This document shows, piece by piece, positions 54,489 to 64,000 of a stretch of 64,000 nucleotides of DNA. Origin of the DNA: Leishmania martiniquensis (Eukaryota; Euglenozoa; Kinetoplastea; Trypanosomatida; Trypanosomatidae). Location of the stretch: NCBI RefSeq assembly GCF_017916325.1, contig NC_090170.1, positions 740,001 through 804,000 on the forward strand, written 5' to 3'. The stretch's first letter is position 1, and each line of letters starts with the position of its first letter. The translations under genes and the position numbers were made by a program. The notes below the pieces were generated by a model. It had not been told where the DNA came from. It did not search any database and saw nothing but the letters and a program-made list of their open reading frames with translations.

Positions 54489-56573
54489 ATGCTTCCCAAG
54501 AAAGTAAAGGACTTTTCCAGTGCTCCTGTGTTCAACATGACACACGAGGAGCAGGTGCATCTTCTCTCTGATGCGCTGCTTCGGGAGTACATGCACCGCC
54601 GCGGCTTTCTCGCAACCCTGAAAGCGTTTGATGACGAGCATCCTCGCGACGCAAACACCATCTCCTCCCGAGCGCTCATGTCCGACCTCATGGCTCTCGA
54701 CTCCAGTGAGCAGCAGCGCATGAAAGGCGAAGGCATTGAGACCATCATGGAGATGCTGTGCAACTTGCGCGTTGAACGCCGACTGGAGACGGAGAAGCTG
54801 ACGGCTGAGGCGCACATGCCGCTGCCCGAGATGCCTTCCGAATACGAGGCGCTGAAGAAGAATCAAGCTGACCGAGAGGCTCGCAAGGCAGAAAGGCTGC
54901 AGCAGAAGGAATCCTCCTCCAGGAAGACGTCCAAGGTGACCACTGACGCCCTCCAGCGGAACAAGAGCAGACACAGCAAGCACCATCAGAGGCGCTCGGC
55001 CACCTTGTCGAGCCGCGCGTTCGACGGCGATGAGCCAGTCGGCATCACAATGGACGACTTGCTCGGCAGCTCGCGTAGTAGCAGCGACAACGGTGATGAA
55101 CGCGGCGGCCTGGATGGAGGGGAGGAGGAGGAAGGTAGCAGCGGCATCAGTGGCACAGCACAGCGCGCCGGGCCGAAGTACGCTGCACAATCGCCTGCTC
55201 CGAATGGATCTGTGTCCTCGTTGAAGAATGCGAGCGCACCACCGGCCCAGTCTTCGTGCATGAAGAGTGCCACGCAGCAGACATCACAGATGACAAAGGA
55301 AAATGGCAGCGGCAGTGGCGTACAGCAGAAGACCTCTGGTGACGACGGCGACAAGGATGATGCGGTCGACATCGAGGCTGAGGAGGCGAGCGACACTGAT
55401 CTCGACGCCCTCGGAGGAGCTGCGATGACAGCAGAGCAGCGAGATCAGCTTAGTGCTGCGTTCCAGCTTCTCTGCGGCTTTGACGGCTACTTGCACAAGG
55501 CCTTTCTCGAGCAGGGCTTCACCTTCGACGATTGCGCCGACGGTGCCCTAATTCAGTGGCAGCCAGGCGGCTGCGATGGCGTCATTGCTCCGATTCAAGC
55601 CTTTGTGTTTGCTTTCTATTATGAGCGCGAAATGTACGTGGGCAAGGAGCAGCGCCAGCGCGAATGCCTTGTCAAAGCGCTGTGCACGTCGCTGGAGCAG
55701 GCGCAGCCGAACGCGGCCAAGATTGTGCTGCTCGACAGCGCGTGGAGGGTCGAGCGTGGCAGCGCCCGCTATACGCGCAGTCACGCCCTACAGCAAGCGG
55801 CGAAGGCTCGGACGCGATGCTGGGCGAAGATGGCGAGCATGCAGGAGGTTGCCCAGGTCCTCCGCGACACACTGCTCACCGAAGAGCGCTGGATGAAGCC
55901 GCGGGGCGGGGGTCTTGCGAGCTTCCTGTTCTCATTGCTCCTCTCGCATGGGGTGGATGTGATACAGCAGGAGCTCACCACGGCAAGCAACCCCGATAGC
56001 GGGCGCCCGACACTGCTTCTTCCGACCTCTGGTCGCGCGACACTGGGGCTAGTTAATCTTGTCTTGACAGGCCGCGCCGTTTCGTTTCACCACAACGGCG
56101 TGCGGAACGGTTATCAAGTGGGGTACACCTCCCGACTTCGTTGCGGGCTGCTCTGCGGCGATTCTGCACCAGACTCGGATGGCCTTGACCGAGCCTCGAC
56201 TATCAGTGTGGCGTCATCGTCTCCGCTTTCCTACACAAACGCAACGGAGCCGCAGCTTCCTAGCTGGGTGCTTTGGCACCGGGACAGCTTCTCAAATCTG
56301 TACATGCCCAAGGATACGAGGCAGCTGTGTCAGCAGAAGCTGAGCTTGGGCGGAAGCGCATCGATCGACCTGGTTTACTGGGATGCCGCAACGGAAGACG
56401 ACGAATTCGCGCTGACGGTGACGGTGCACAGTATCGCTTTCGGTGCCGGCAGCGGCAGTGGTGGTGGCGGCGCTCGTAATGCCAAGTCGTTCGTGAACAC
56501 TGCCATCACATCCGTCTCAGCGTGGTCGTCGGCGACGATTGACTGGAACGGGAAAGCACCTGTGCGAGGTTGA
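54489..56573 (+). CDS. LisH plus MINDY-3/4-like protein, probable pseudo-deubiquitinase
   Basis: A 694-residue protein. Residues 32-54 (LLREYMHRRGFLATLKAFDDE) fit a LisH dimerisation motif. After a disordered Ser/Glu-rich middle (about 140-300), residues 320-690 match the MINDY-3/MINDY-4 (FAM188) deubiquitinase domain, which normally trims Lys48-linked ubiquitin chains. The match includes QPGGCDGVIAPIQAFVF, compared with the family's EGGPCAVIAPVQAF, and GLVNLVLTGRAVSFHHNG, compared with the family's LINLLLTG-AVSN. At the catalytic cysteine position there is Asp363, with Cys362 one residue earlier. In the family's S-E-T/S-H motif the His is replaced by Ser600 (WHRDSFSNLY). Both catalytic residues therefore appear lost, so a ubiquitin-binding pseudo-enzyme is more likely than an active one. 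The start is the ATG at 54489; the frame opens upstream only from GTG. Confidence 0.8.
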   Translation: MLPKKVKDFSSAPVFNMTHEEQVHLLSDALLREYMHRRGFLATLKAFDDEHPRDANTISSRALMSDLMALDSSEQQRMKGEGIETIMEMLCNLRVERRLETEKLTAEAHMPLPEMPSEYEALKKNQADREARKAERLQQKESSSRKTSKVTTDALQRNKSRHSKHHQRRSATLSSRAFDGDEPVGITMDDLLGSSRSSSDNGDERGGLDGGEEEEGSSGISGTAQRAGPKYAAQSPAPNGSVSSLKNASAPPAQSSCMKSATQQTSQMTKENGSGSGVQQKTSGDDGDKDDAVDIEAEEASDTDLDALGGAAMTAEQRDQLSAAFQLLCGFDGYLHKAFLEQGFTFDDCADGALIQWQPGGCDGVIAPIQAFVFAFYYEREMYVGKEQRQRECLVKALCTSLEQAQPNAAKIVLLDSAWRVERGSARYTRSHALQQAAKARTRCWAKMASMQEVAQVLRDTLLTEERWMKPRGGGLASFLFSLLLSHGVDVIQQELTTASNPDSGRPTLLLPTSGRATLGLVNLVLTGRAVSFHHNGVRNGYQVGYTSRLRCGLLCGDSAPDSDGLDRASTISVASSSPLSYTNATEPQLPSWVLWHRDSFSNLYMPKDTRQLCQQKLSLGGSASIDLVYWDAATEDDEFALTVTVHSIAFGAGSGSGGGGARNAKSFVNTAITSVSAWSSATIDWNGKAPVRG

Positions 56574-57631
56574 GTGAGGCGCGGCAAGGGGGTAGGGGTT
56601 CTCGACAATGAACGCGCGAGCTCACCGATAGCCTTGCGCAGAATGGAGCGGGCGCGTGGGCAGTTGCGGAGGCCGCGGCCCTTTTTTTCGTTCTCGCATT
56701 TCGAGCGCTCCTCCGCAGTGATTCACCTCCCCTCATGTCACAGCTTCCCGTCTGTGGCGCTTTCGCTCCCTCCCTCCCTCTCTTCGTGTTTTTGCAGCTA
56801 TGGACCGCCGGTCTCGTCTTCTCTTCCCTTCCACCTTCTTTTCTTTTTCTTTGATTGGCCATGCATTGTTACGCGTGCTATCCTCTTTTTTCTCTGTGTG
56901 TGTTTCGCTCTGCGCCGCCCGCTCTGCCTACGACCGCCACCCGCCCTCCCGCTTCCCCCATCCTCCCTCTTCTCCCACGTTGCGCATCGCACAACTCCCC
57001 CTCTCTTTCCTGCTGGGGGGACGTGAGATGCCAAAGCGACAAGCCAACAACCTCCCGCATCTCCGTGGGGCAGGATGGGGGGCACCGTCGAAGGGGGAGA
57101 TGTGACAAGTCTCGCCTCTCCCACCCCTCTTGGCTCACTGTTCCCCTCGCGGTCGGCAAGTGGAATCAGCTGTACCCCAGTGAATAGAAGAGCAGCGGTG
57201 CTCGTTCTGGGGGGTGGCGGTGCCCAGAGAGCTGATTTTTCCTTCATCATTTTTGTTCCTCGTGTGTGCATCTGTGTGCGTGATGGTGGTGGTGGTAGTG
57301 GGAGGTGGAAGTGTGAGGTGGAGGCCACACACGCGTAAATCTGCGCTTCTCTTTACACGCTGGTTTCTTTTTTTTTTGTTCGGCCCCAAAGGCCCCGTTT
57401 GGAGCGACAGAAAAAAGCAGTCGATGAGCCTGCCTTTCCCCTCACCCACCACCATCCTTTCTTTCTTTCGTTTCGTCCCTCTCTTTCCCGCTTCTCATTG
57501 CAGCAGTGCTTTGTCATCTGACTGGGGGAAGGGGAGGGGGAAGGGGGTCTCTGCTATTTCTTCTTTCTGTGTGTGTGCGTTTCTTCCCTTTTCATGCACC
57601 CCTGCTAGACGCGACATATGGACATCTGGAC

Positions 57632-57656
57632 ATATATATATATATGTGTGTGTGTG
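57632..57656. repeat. compound TA-GT microsatellite
   Basis: Seven AT units followed by about five GT units. Confidence 0.8.
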
Positions 57657-58579
57657 GCTGCTCTCTTCTCTCTCATGTGTTGGAGGGTTCGCCGGTTCAT
57701 TTTGGCAGCTTCTCCGCGAGCCCCACCCGGGGCCAAGATATGGACCAGCCCCCCCCCCCCGGCAGACGAGCCATCGCGTGAGACATGATGGATACGAAAC
57801 AGTGAGTTCTGAACGTTCTTGGAAGCCCTCCGCCATAGAAGCAGCCGTTCCGTAGGAGCGGAGTACAGAGGTCAGTACCCACGCACCCTGCCTTGGCGAG
57901 GGCCAGCGCGTTCGTGACATGCTCTGGAGCAGGTTGAGGAATGGGTGCTCGAACCCCTCGAATCGACAATTAGCCTTTTCCCTTTCCCATCGCTCTGTGA
58001 TCGCAAGCTAGCGAAGGTAGAGACCACATTTATAATGGCTATGCACGTATATATGTGAACGGAAGTAGTGCGCCGAAAAAAAAATGGTTGCCCTCGCGCA
58101 TGCGCTGGCGCCGGAGCCGCAGCGCATCTGCTTCGTCTGCATGTGGACGGGTACGCAGGGAACTAGGTCGCGCCATTCGGCCAACGCATGCGTCTTCCTA
58201 CCTCTATAAGACCTCACCACTTGTGTCACCTCTGACCCCCCTTTTCTCCTTTCTCATAAACCCTCTCTTGTCTTGCGCCATCCCTGCACCTATTGCGATC
58301 CCCACGCTCACCCCGAACACATTTCCACAGCCGCCTCCCTCCCTCCCTCAACCGCCAGTCCCTCTCCGTTGGGTTTTACGGCTCACTCTGTAGCGTCTCC
58401 TTTGCACCGACGTTTGATTCTCACCGCCTTCCTCCTCCTTTTCCACTCCTACACGTACCGTACATCAGAGCCGAGAGCGTGTGCTTTGTCCCAGAAGCCG
58501 GTTCTTCGTTCGGGACTGTGTCTGCGAGTGTGGCACTCGCCGCGTAGTTTCGGCTCGACTCGCTCTTGGCTTCTCTGCA

Positions 58580-58599
58580 TTTTCGCCCCATTCGCCCCC
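58580..58599. repeat. 20-base direct repeat, copy 1
   Basis: Identical over 20 bases (TTTTCGCCCCATTCGCCCCC) to 58763-58782, 183 bases away. Both copies are followed by a C/T-rich CTTCCCTT-type run. Copy 1 runs into a short TTCCC tandem. Confidence 0.8.
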
Positions 58600-58762
58600 C
58601 TTCCCTTCCCTTCCCTTCCCCACCTCCCGCCCGCGCTCAAGCTCGGCCCCCCTCCTCCTCATCTTACGCCTCTGCTACTGTTGTTTTCTGTTGCTTTGCC
58701 GTGCTTGGCCCTTCACTTCCTTTTTTTCCCTCTCTTCCCCAGGCAGATAAGGATTCCGTTTC

Positions 58763-58782
58763 TTTTCGCCCCATTCGCCCCC
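58763..58782. repeat. 20-base direct repeat, copy 2
   Basis: Second exact copy of the 58580-58599 sequence; suggests a small tandem duplication within the pyrimidine-rich spacer. Confidence 0.8.
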
Positions 58783-60122
58783 TCTTCCCTTCATTTCCTT
58801 TTTACGCCGTCGCAGTCGTTCATCTCGACAGCGACGGCATTTCATCATCAGTTGGAGAACTTTCGCGCACAGCCAAGTGGCTCACACATCGTCCCAGGGC
58901 GCTGCTAAGCGTGCGTGGGTGACTCCCCCTCGCCCCTACACACACACACCCACACCCACGCCGGCACCTCCTTTTTTTTTTTGAAGTCTTTGACGAGAAG
59001 AAAGAGGTGCAAAAGCACATCTGTCCCGCCAAAAATACGAAAACATAAGTCACCCAATACGGCATTAACGAAGGAGACGAAGAGAAATCACCAAGACACC
59101 ACAAAGGAAGAGAGAACATACATCCCACCCACGGTCTGCTCTCATTTGCCCACCATTTTGTTCTTTCCAGCGTATTAAGGTGTCTCCCTACCCGTGTGCG
59201 CGTTGGCCATCCGTAAGAAGGGTAAAAAATAAGAAAACTGAGCAACAGCAGGTGGAAGCAAGGAAGCCAAAGAAAGAGAAGAAGAGACGGAGGCAACCCA
59301 CACCCGCCCATACCTATAGTCACTGCTTGCCCATTTCCCTTTCCTTCTCGCCCCCCACTGTGTGTAGTCTGCCGCTCTTTCCTTCCCCGCTTCTGTTTTG
59401 CCTCCACCCAATTCACCGAAATTAGGCCGAGGCTCTGCCACTGCACTTTCTCATCTGCTTTCCCCTCTCTTTCCTTCTGTCCTTTTCCGAGATTCCTTTT
59501 TCCACCCCTTTTCAGTGGGTGCGAAAGGGAGCGATTCACTTTTTTCCCTTTTTGCTGTGTGTGTGTGTGTGTCTAAGCGCGTGGACGTCCGTTTGTTTTC
59601 GTTTTGAGCGCTGCGTAGCCTCCTCCTTTTTCCCATCTTTCGGCTCTTTTTGGTTCCGGCCATTCATCAGCCGCCCCCTGTTTCCCCCGTGTTTCCTCTC
59701 CCTCTCGTTTGTGTGTTGAAAGGTTGCTGGTCTTTTTGTTTTGGTGGTATTTGTTTGTGTTGCGTTCATCGGCCTGCCGCCCAGAGTTTCCGCTCTTCTC
59801 CCCCGGGTACCATTGCGGCTATCACGAGGTCAAGGGCCAAGAAGACCTCTTTCTTCTCTCCCAAGCGGCAACCTTTTTTTTTGGCAAATATTTTTCCTCT
59901 TGCTTCGACCACTACCACTTCCTGTGTATCTTTGCCTCAGCTCCCCATCGCTTCCCCTTTTATCACTCTTGGATTCCACTATTCAGCACGGCAGCGCCGC
60001 TCTGTCGCGGGCACATATTGGCGCGTTTTTTGTGGTGTTCTCTCTCTCCCTATTTACTCTATTGTGTTTTCGCGTTTTCACTCGCCTTTACCTCTTTTTG
60101 TCCTTCATCTCCAGTGGCAGCG

Positions 60123-60142
60123 ATATATATATATATATATAT
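60123..60142. repeat. AT dinucleotide tract
   Basis: Ten AT units, followed by CTGTGTGT; the third example in this window of TA then GT order. Confidence 0.85.
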
Positions 60143-61813
60143 CTGTGTGTCCCGTGCCGTGTTGCTGTCTTTCACCTCTCTTCTTCCCCCCTCTCGCTCT
60201 TTCTCCCCAGGTGATTTTGTTGCTCTCCGTCTTTTACGCTGGCCTGCCTTCTTCTTTTGTATTTTTGGTGCTTTTTTTTTAGGTTCGTTTCTTTCGCTCT
60301 CCCCCTCCCTCTTCACACCCTCCTCTCTTCATCTCCTCCCTCTTCCTTCCCCTAGCAGACTCGGCCAGGACGGATTGCCAGCTTGTTTTTCGCTCTTCTC
60401 TTCCTCTTTTCGGCCTCCCCCCTCTTTCTCTCGTGACTCGAGGCCAAACCTTAACAACGAAAAGGACAGCGAAACAGGAGGGCAAAGGCTGCGGTACTCA
60501 CATCTTACTCACTGCCCTTTCACTAATACAGCACTTTTTCATGTGCGTGTGTATGTATGTCCGTGCGTTCCCTTCCCGTTTATCATTTTTGCTGTGAGAT
60601 ATAGAGATAGAGGAAGAGAGAGGCTTGCTCCTAGGCTGAGCGACGCACCTTTCTCTCCTCTCTTCTTGAGCCGTCGCCTTCTTTTCTCCTCTTCTTCGGG
60701 CCATCACACACAAAAAAGGGTGCAGCGATACACACACACACACGTTTACATGCATACAAACAGGCAGCGAGGCAGACAAGATAATACGCATCGTCGAAGC
60801 ACCCATTTCCCGGCGGAGACAAAGTGAGATTCTACGAAAGAAATCTTTTTGTGCTTGTAACAAAGGGAAGCGTATAGAGGAAAGTAAAGGGCAGCAAGCG
60901 GACTGTAGAGTCGACCCCTCTTCTTCTCAGCACAAGCGAATCAAAAGCAAAGGAGGCATTCTGGAAAAAGTCTGAGGAGGACTGAATCGCTGAGAAAAAG
61001 AAAACGAGAAAGCGAATAAAAAAGGAAATACGCCCCCCCGTGCAACGTGACCTTCACAGCCCCTCCCTCTCCCCCCCCCCCTCCCCTTCATCGTCGTTTG
61101 TAATCAGTCGTTATTGGTTGCACGTTTCCTCTCCTTGAACTGCTCTCCCTCTCTCCCCGCTTTTTTTTCTTGTACGTTGGCTATCCTTTTCCCTGCTCGT
61201 CCTGTTTGTGTGCTTTCTGGCACTTAAGAGTCGTAGAACAATTTCGTACATCTTGCCCTCCCCCGTCCGTTTTCTTTCTCTTCTCTCTCCCTCTTCCTCC
61301 CACCTCATCCCCTCTTTGACGACCGGGTGCGCCTTCTTACGGACAAAGCAAGTCGGGCCTCTAACACGAGGACACAGCGAATCAGTGGAGGAGGGAGGCA
61401 TACGCACGGTAAAGCAGCCTCATATCTCGCACCTTCTCTTGTGTAATTGCTTACGCACTCGTTGCCCCTCTTTGCATTGTTTTTCGCGTGTAGAAGCAGC
61501 ACTGCTGACAGCAGTGGCGTACCTTTTTTTGTGCTTCGCGAAGCGTTGCGCTTCCCACCCCCACCCCCACCCCCCGCATCTGTAGAGGATTTCATTCGTT
61601 GCTGCTGTTTTCTTCGTTTTTGTTGGGTGAGTCGCCTGTATCGGTGTCTGCGCTGAGCTGCGGCGCACCTTTCTCCTTTCGATCGTATTTCATCAATCGT
61701 CAGCCCCTTGAAGGTACTGTAGCCTGAGAGCAGTGGCTTTCGAACCCATCGGCCCACCTGGATACATACACAGATCGCATACCTGCTCTTTAGGATCGCT
61801 CCTCCGATCCGCT

Positions 61814-64000
61814 ATGCCCGGGAACAGCCACAACGGCGACAATCTTCGCCCGCGCGGTGCCTTTACCGCGGCGCAGGACCACTTCCAACACTTCAACGGC
61901 GAAAGCCACTCGTTCACGTCACCAGAGATGGCGCAGGCGCATCGTGACCCCAATGCAAATCTACAAGTTGCCCCAGCGCACTCCTCCGATGCCTCTGTGC
62001 CGGCGGCAGCGGTGGCGGGCGCCGGCCCATCCTCTGCTCGACCAGCAGGAGCCGCTGCTTCCTCAGCCGGCCACTCCGCGGCTGCCGCGCCGAGGGAGGT
62101 TGATGCGGTGAGCGTGGAGTTCGAGATGAAAAACATATCGGATTCTCACGCGGCGAGCTTGGCTGCGAAGGGTGTAGAAGAGTCGGACCGAAGTGGTGAC
62201 TTTGCCCCCCTCTCCGGCGGGAAAGGGTACGCGAGGGGACTGACCGATGGGGTGATGCAGGGCAGGGCTGAGGGTGCCGGTCCCAAGGAGCACCATCCGA
62301 TGAACTTTGGAGATGACCAGGGCGACGAGCCGACTCCCGAGGCGTACGACCCCAAAGACAAATTCTGGGCGTTGGCGCTGGAGAATGTTTTTAACCTTGT
62401 GCAGTTGGAGGACCCGCTCGCTGGCATCGATGCCGCGGACGCGCCACGCCGAGCCAAGGAGCTCGGCGACAACACCATTCCAATCAAGGGCGGTCCGAGC
62501 TGGATCGTCATCTTGGCAAGCCAATTCAAAAACGCCATCACGATTGTTCTGCTAATCGTCATCATCATTAGCGGTGTATTCAAGGACTGGGCCGAGTTCG
62601 GCGTTGTTCTCTTCATCCTCTTCTTCAACGCCTTTCTCGGCTTTTACCAAGAGTACGGCGCAGAGAAGTCGCTAGCGAGTCTCAAGCAAATGACGGCCGG
62701 CGTGGCCAAGGTGATGCGCAACGGCATTCCTGAGATCATCTTCATTGACGAGGTCGTCGTTGGCGACGTCATTGTGCTTGAGCAGGGTGCCTCCGTGCCG
62801 GCTGACTGCCGCATCTTCGATTCGAACGGCCTGGAGGTCGACGAGGCCCTGCTGACAGGCGAGGCGCTACCGGTGGTGAAGCACGCGAACGTCATTCGCG
62901 ACCCGGAAAACCGCCTCGCACTGGGTGACCGTAAGAACATGGTGTACCGCAACACACAGGTGACGCAGGGCCGCGGCAAGGCCGTGGTCGTCGCCGGCGG
63001 CCTCAACACTGAAATGGGCAAGCTCGCGAAGCGGCTGAGCGACGGCAAGGGCAGTGGCAAGACGGCGCTGATGCGGAAGCTGGACTACATGATGTACTTT
63101 CTCTTCTTCTGCTGTGCCATTGCCGCCCTGGTGGTGTTCGCGGCCAACAAAATGCGCTACACGCCAGCTACGCTCTCGTACGCGACGGCGGTGGCCATCG
63201 CCATTCTGCCCGAGTCGCTCTGCGCCGTTATAACGGTCGCCATGACCTTCTCCGTGAAGCGCATGGCGCAGCAGAAGTGTATTGTGCGCAAGTTGCCGGT
63301 GCTGGAGGTGCTGGGCAATGTGACAGACATTTGCTCTGACAAAACGGGCACGCTGACGGAGAACAAAATGGTCGTCAAGAAAGCAGTGATGGGCACGGAT
63401 GACGTGTACAGCGTTGGCGGCGCGCCGTACGACACGTACGCCGACTTCTTCCCCGCAATGGGGAGTGGCCGGGATCAGCAGCCGTTGAACATGGCGCAGC
63501 ACCACGACATACGCTACATTTACCAGTTTCTCAAGTGCGCCGCCCTCTGCAGCACAACGGTCTTGCACGTCTCGGAAGAGGACATGGACGCCCTCACCGG
63601 AAACGGCAACCCGACCGAGATCGCCATCCAGGTGATGACGTGGAAGGCCGGCCTAAACCGCGACAGGTTGGAGGAGGAGGGCTGGGAGTGCATCACAGAG
63701 TACGCCTTCGACTCCAAAATCAAGCGCATGTCCACCGCGTGGGAAAACAAGGAGAAGGGTGAGCTCTACCTCTGCACTAAGGGCGCTCCCGAGCGGGTCA
63801 TTGAGCTGTGCTCGTACAAGGTCGGCGAAGACGGCAAGCTCGTCAGCCTGACAAAGGAGGATCGCGAGCGGGTCGATCAGCACATTCGTGACTTGGCCGC
63901 GCAGGGCTTACGCACCATCTGCTTTGCGTACCGTGAGGATGCCACGAAAATCTTCCCAATCCCGACCGATGAGCCCTTCATCGACGCTTACAGCCGCGAA
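61814..64000 (+). CDS. ENA-type (type IID) P-type cation ATPase, 5' part
   Basis: The first 729 codons of a P-type ATPase, cut by the window end. The N-terminal 175 residues are a poorly conserved Ala/Ser/Pro-rich extension. The P-type body starts at about 180 (DPKDKFWALALENVFNLVQLEDPLAGID). Landmarks are the actuator motif TGEA at 348-351, the M4 motif ILPESL with Pro466-Glu467, and the phosphorylation motif DKTGTLT with Asp509. PES in M4, instead of the PEG of SERCA calcium pumps, together with the run VRKLPVLEVLGNVTDICSDKTGT, points to the ENA class, which exports Na+ or K+ in fungi and protists. In trypanosomatids such genes are often labelled calcium-motive ATPase. A KGAPER nucleotide-domain motif lies near 656. 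Later transmembrane helices are outside the window. The ATG at 61814 is the start that fits. Confidence 0.9.
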   Translation, partial: MPGNSHNGDNLRPRGAFTAAQDHFQHFNGESHSFTSPEMAQAHRDPNANLQVAPAHSSDASVPAAAVAGAGPSSARPAGAAASSAGHSAAAAPREVDAVSVEFEMKNISDSHAASLAAKGVEESDRSGDFAPLSGGKGYARGLTDGVMQGRAEGAGPKEHHPMNFGDDQGDEPTPEAYDPKDKFWALALENVFNLVQLEDPLAGIDAADAPRRAKELGDNTIPIKGGPSWIVILASQFKNAITIVLLIVIIISGVFKDWAEFGVVLFILFFNAFLGFYQEYGAEKSLASLKQMTAGVAKVMRNGIPEIIFIDEVVVGDVIVLEQGASVPADCRIFDSNGLEVDEALLTGEALPVVKHANVIRDPENRLALGDRKNMVYRNTQVTQGRGKAVVVAGGLNTEMGKLAKRLSDGKGSGKTALMRKLDYMMYFLFFCCAIAALVVFAANKMRYTPATLSYATAVAIAILPESLCAVITVAMTFSVKRMAQQKCIVRKLPVLEVLGNVTDICSDKTGTLTENKMVVKKAVMGTDDVYSVGGAPYDTYADFFPAMGSGRDQQPLNMAQHHDIRYIYQFLKCAALCSTTVLHVSEEDMDALTGNGNPTEIAIQVMTWKAGLNRDRLEEEGWECITEYAFDSKIKRMSTAWENKEKGELYLCTKGAPERVIELCSYKVGEDGKLVSLTKEDRERVDQHIRDLAAQGLRTICFAYREDATKIFPIPTDEPFIDAYSRE

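Larger units (their letters stand above)
56574..61813 (+). other. 5.2 kb gene-free spacer before the ENA-type ATPase
   Basis: The longest spacer in the window. Strong C/T bias on the + strand from about 58200 to 61700 with long T-runs, plus compound TA-GT tracts and a 20-base direct repeat (listed separately). Frames of up to 372 codons are open only because of the pyrimidine bias and start at TTG or GTG. A stretch at 57780-57965 is of ordinary base composition, unlike its surroundings. Several AGs could serve as the splice acceptor for the ATPase; 61347-61348 is one after a long pyrimidine run. Confidence 0.55.

Noticed and set aside
13202..56573. Functional cluster of ubiquitin-system genes (FAF2-like and MINDY-like)
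   Set aside because: They are 40 kb apart among unrelated genes; trypanosomatid transcription units are not generally organised by function.
57780..57965. Possible retroposon (SIDER) remnant or tRNA-like B box (GCTCGAACCCC)
   Set aside because: The B-box resemblance is imperfect, no A box or cloverleaf could be drawn, and I cannot recall a SIDER consensus well enough to claim a match.
59709..60827. 372-codon + strand frame in the long spacer
   Set aside because: Starts at TTG, is dominated by Phe, Ser, Leu and Pro from pyrimidine runs and reads through an AT tract.

Overview
The window looks like part of a trypanosomatid nuclear chromosome, most likely a Leishmania-type (Leishmaniinae) parasite. 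Every convincing gene is intronless and lies on the + strand. Coding DNA is GC-rich. The spacers are strongly pyrimidine-rich on the + strand, with many short CA/GT, GA and TA tracts. Long pyrimidine runs followed by the first AG upstream of start codons are the expected signals for spliced-leader trans-splicing of a polycistronic transcript. No strand switch, tRNA, rRNA, intact mobile element or CRISPR array was seen. The species cannot be fixed from sequence reading alone.

Left part (1-14200): ribosomal protein eL36; an unrecognised protein with one likely membrane segment; a PHD-like zinc-finger protein; a CCDC61/VFL3-type centriole/basal-body coiled-coil protein; the F1-ATPase assembly factor ATP11/ATPAF1; a LOG/lysine-decarboxylase-like Rossmann protein; a 2.6 kb gene-free spacer; and a FAF2/UBXD8-like UAS-UBX protein.

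Middle (15160-36487): a probable mitochondrial protein with a chymotrypsin-like fold and cysteine in the nucleophile position; UTP6 of the small-subunit processome; a large unrecognised protein; ribosomal protein eS6; NDUFA9 of respiratory complex I; and a 1,423-residue protein with three EF-hand-like loops.

Right part (37998-64000): an 11 kb gene for a 3,706-residue ankyrin-repeat protein ending in two filamin-type Ig repeats; ribosomal protein eL32; a triple-SH3 protein with a Cys4 zinc motif; a LisH/MINDY-3/4-like protein that lacks the catalytic residues; a 5.2 kb pyrimidine-rich spacer; and the first 729 codons of a P-type ATPase of the ENA (type IID) class, cut by the window end.

Genes in such a unit are co-transcribed but generally not grouped by function. 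The mix here (ribosome and ribosome assembly, mitochondrial energy metabolism, basal body, ubiquitin system, ion transport) fits that. Start codons were taken as the first in-frame ATG, because several open frames extend upstream only through GTG or TTG codons, which are not expected starts here.
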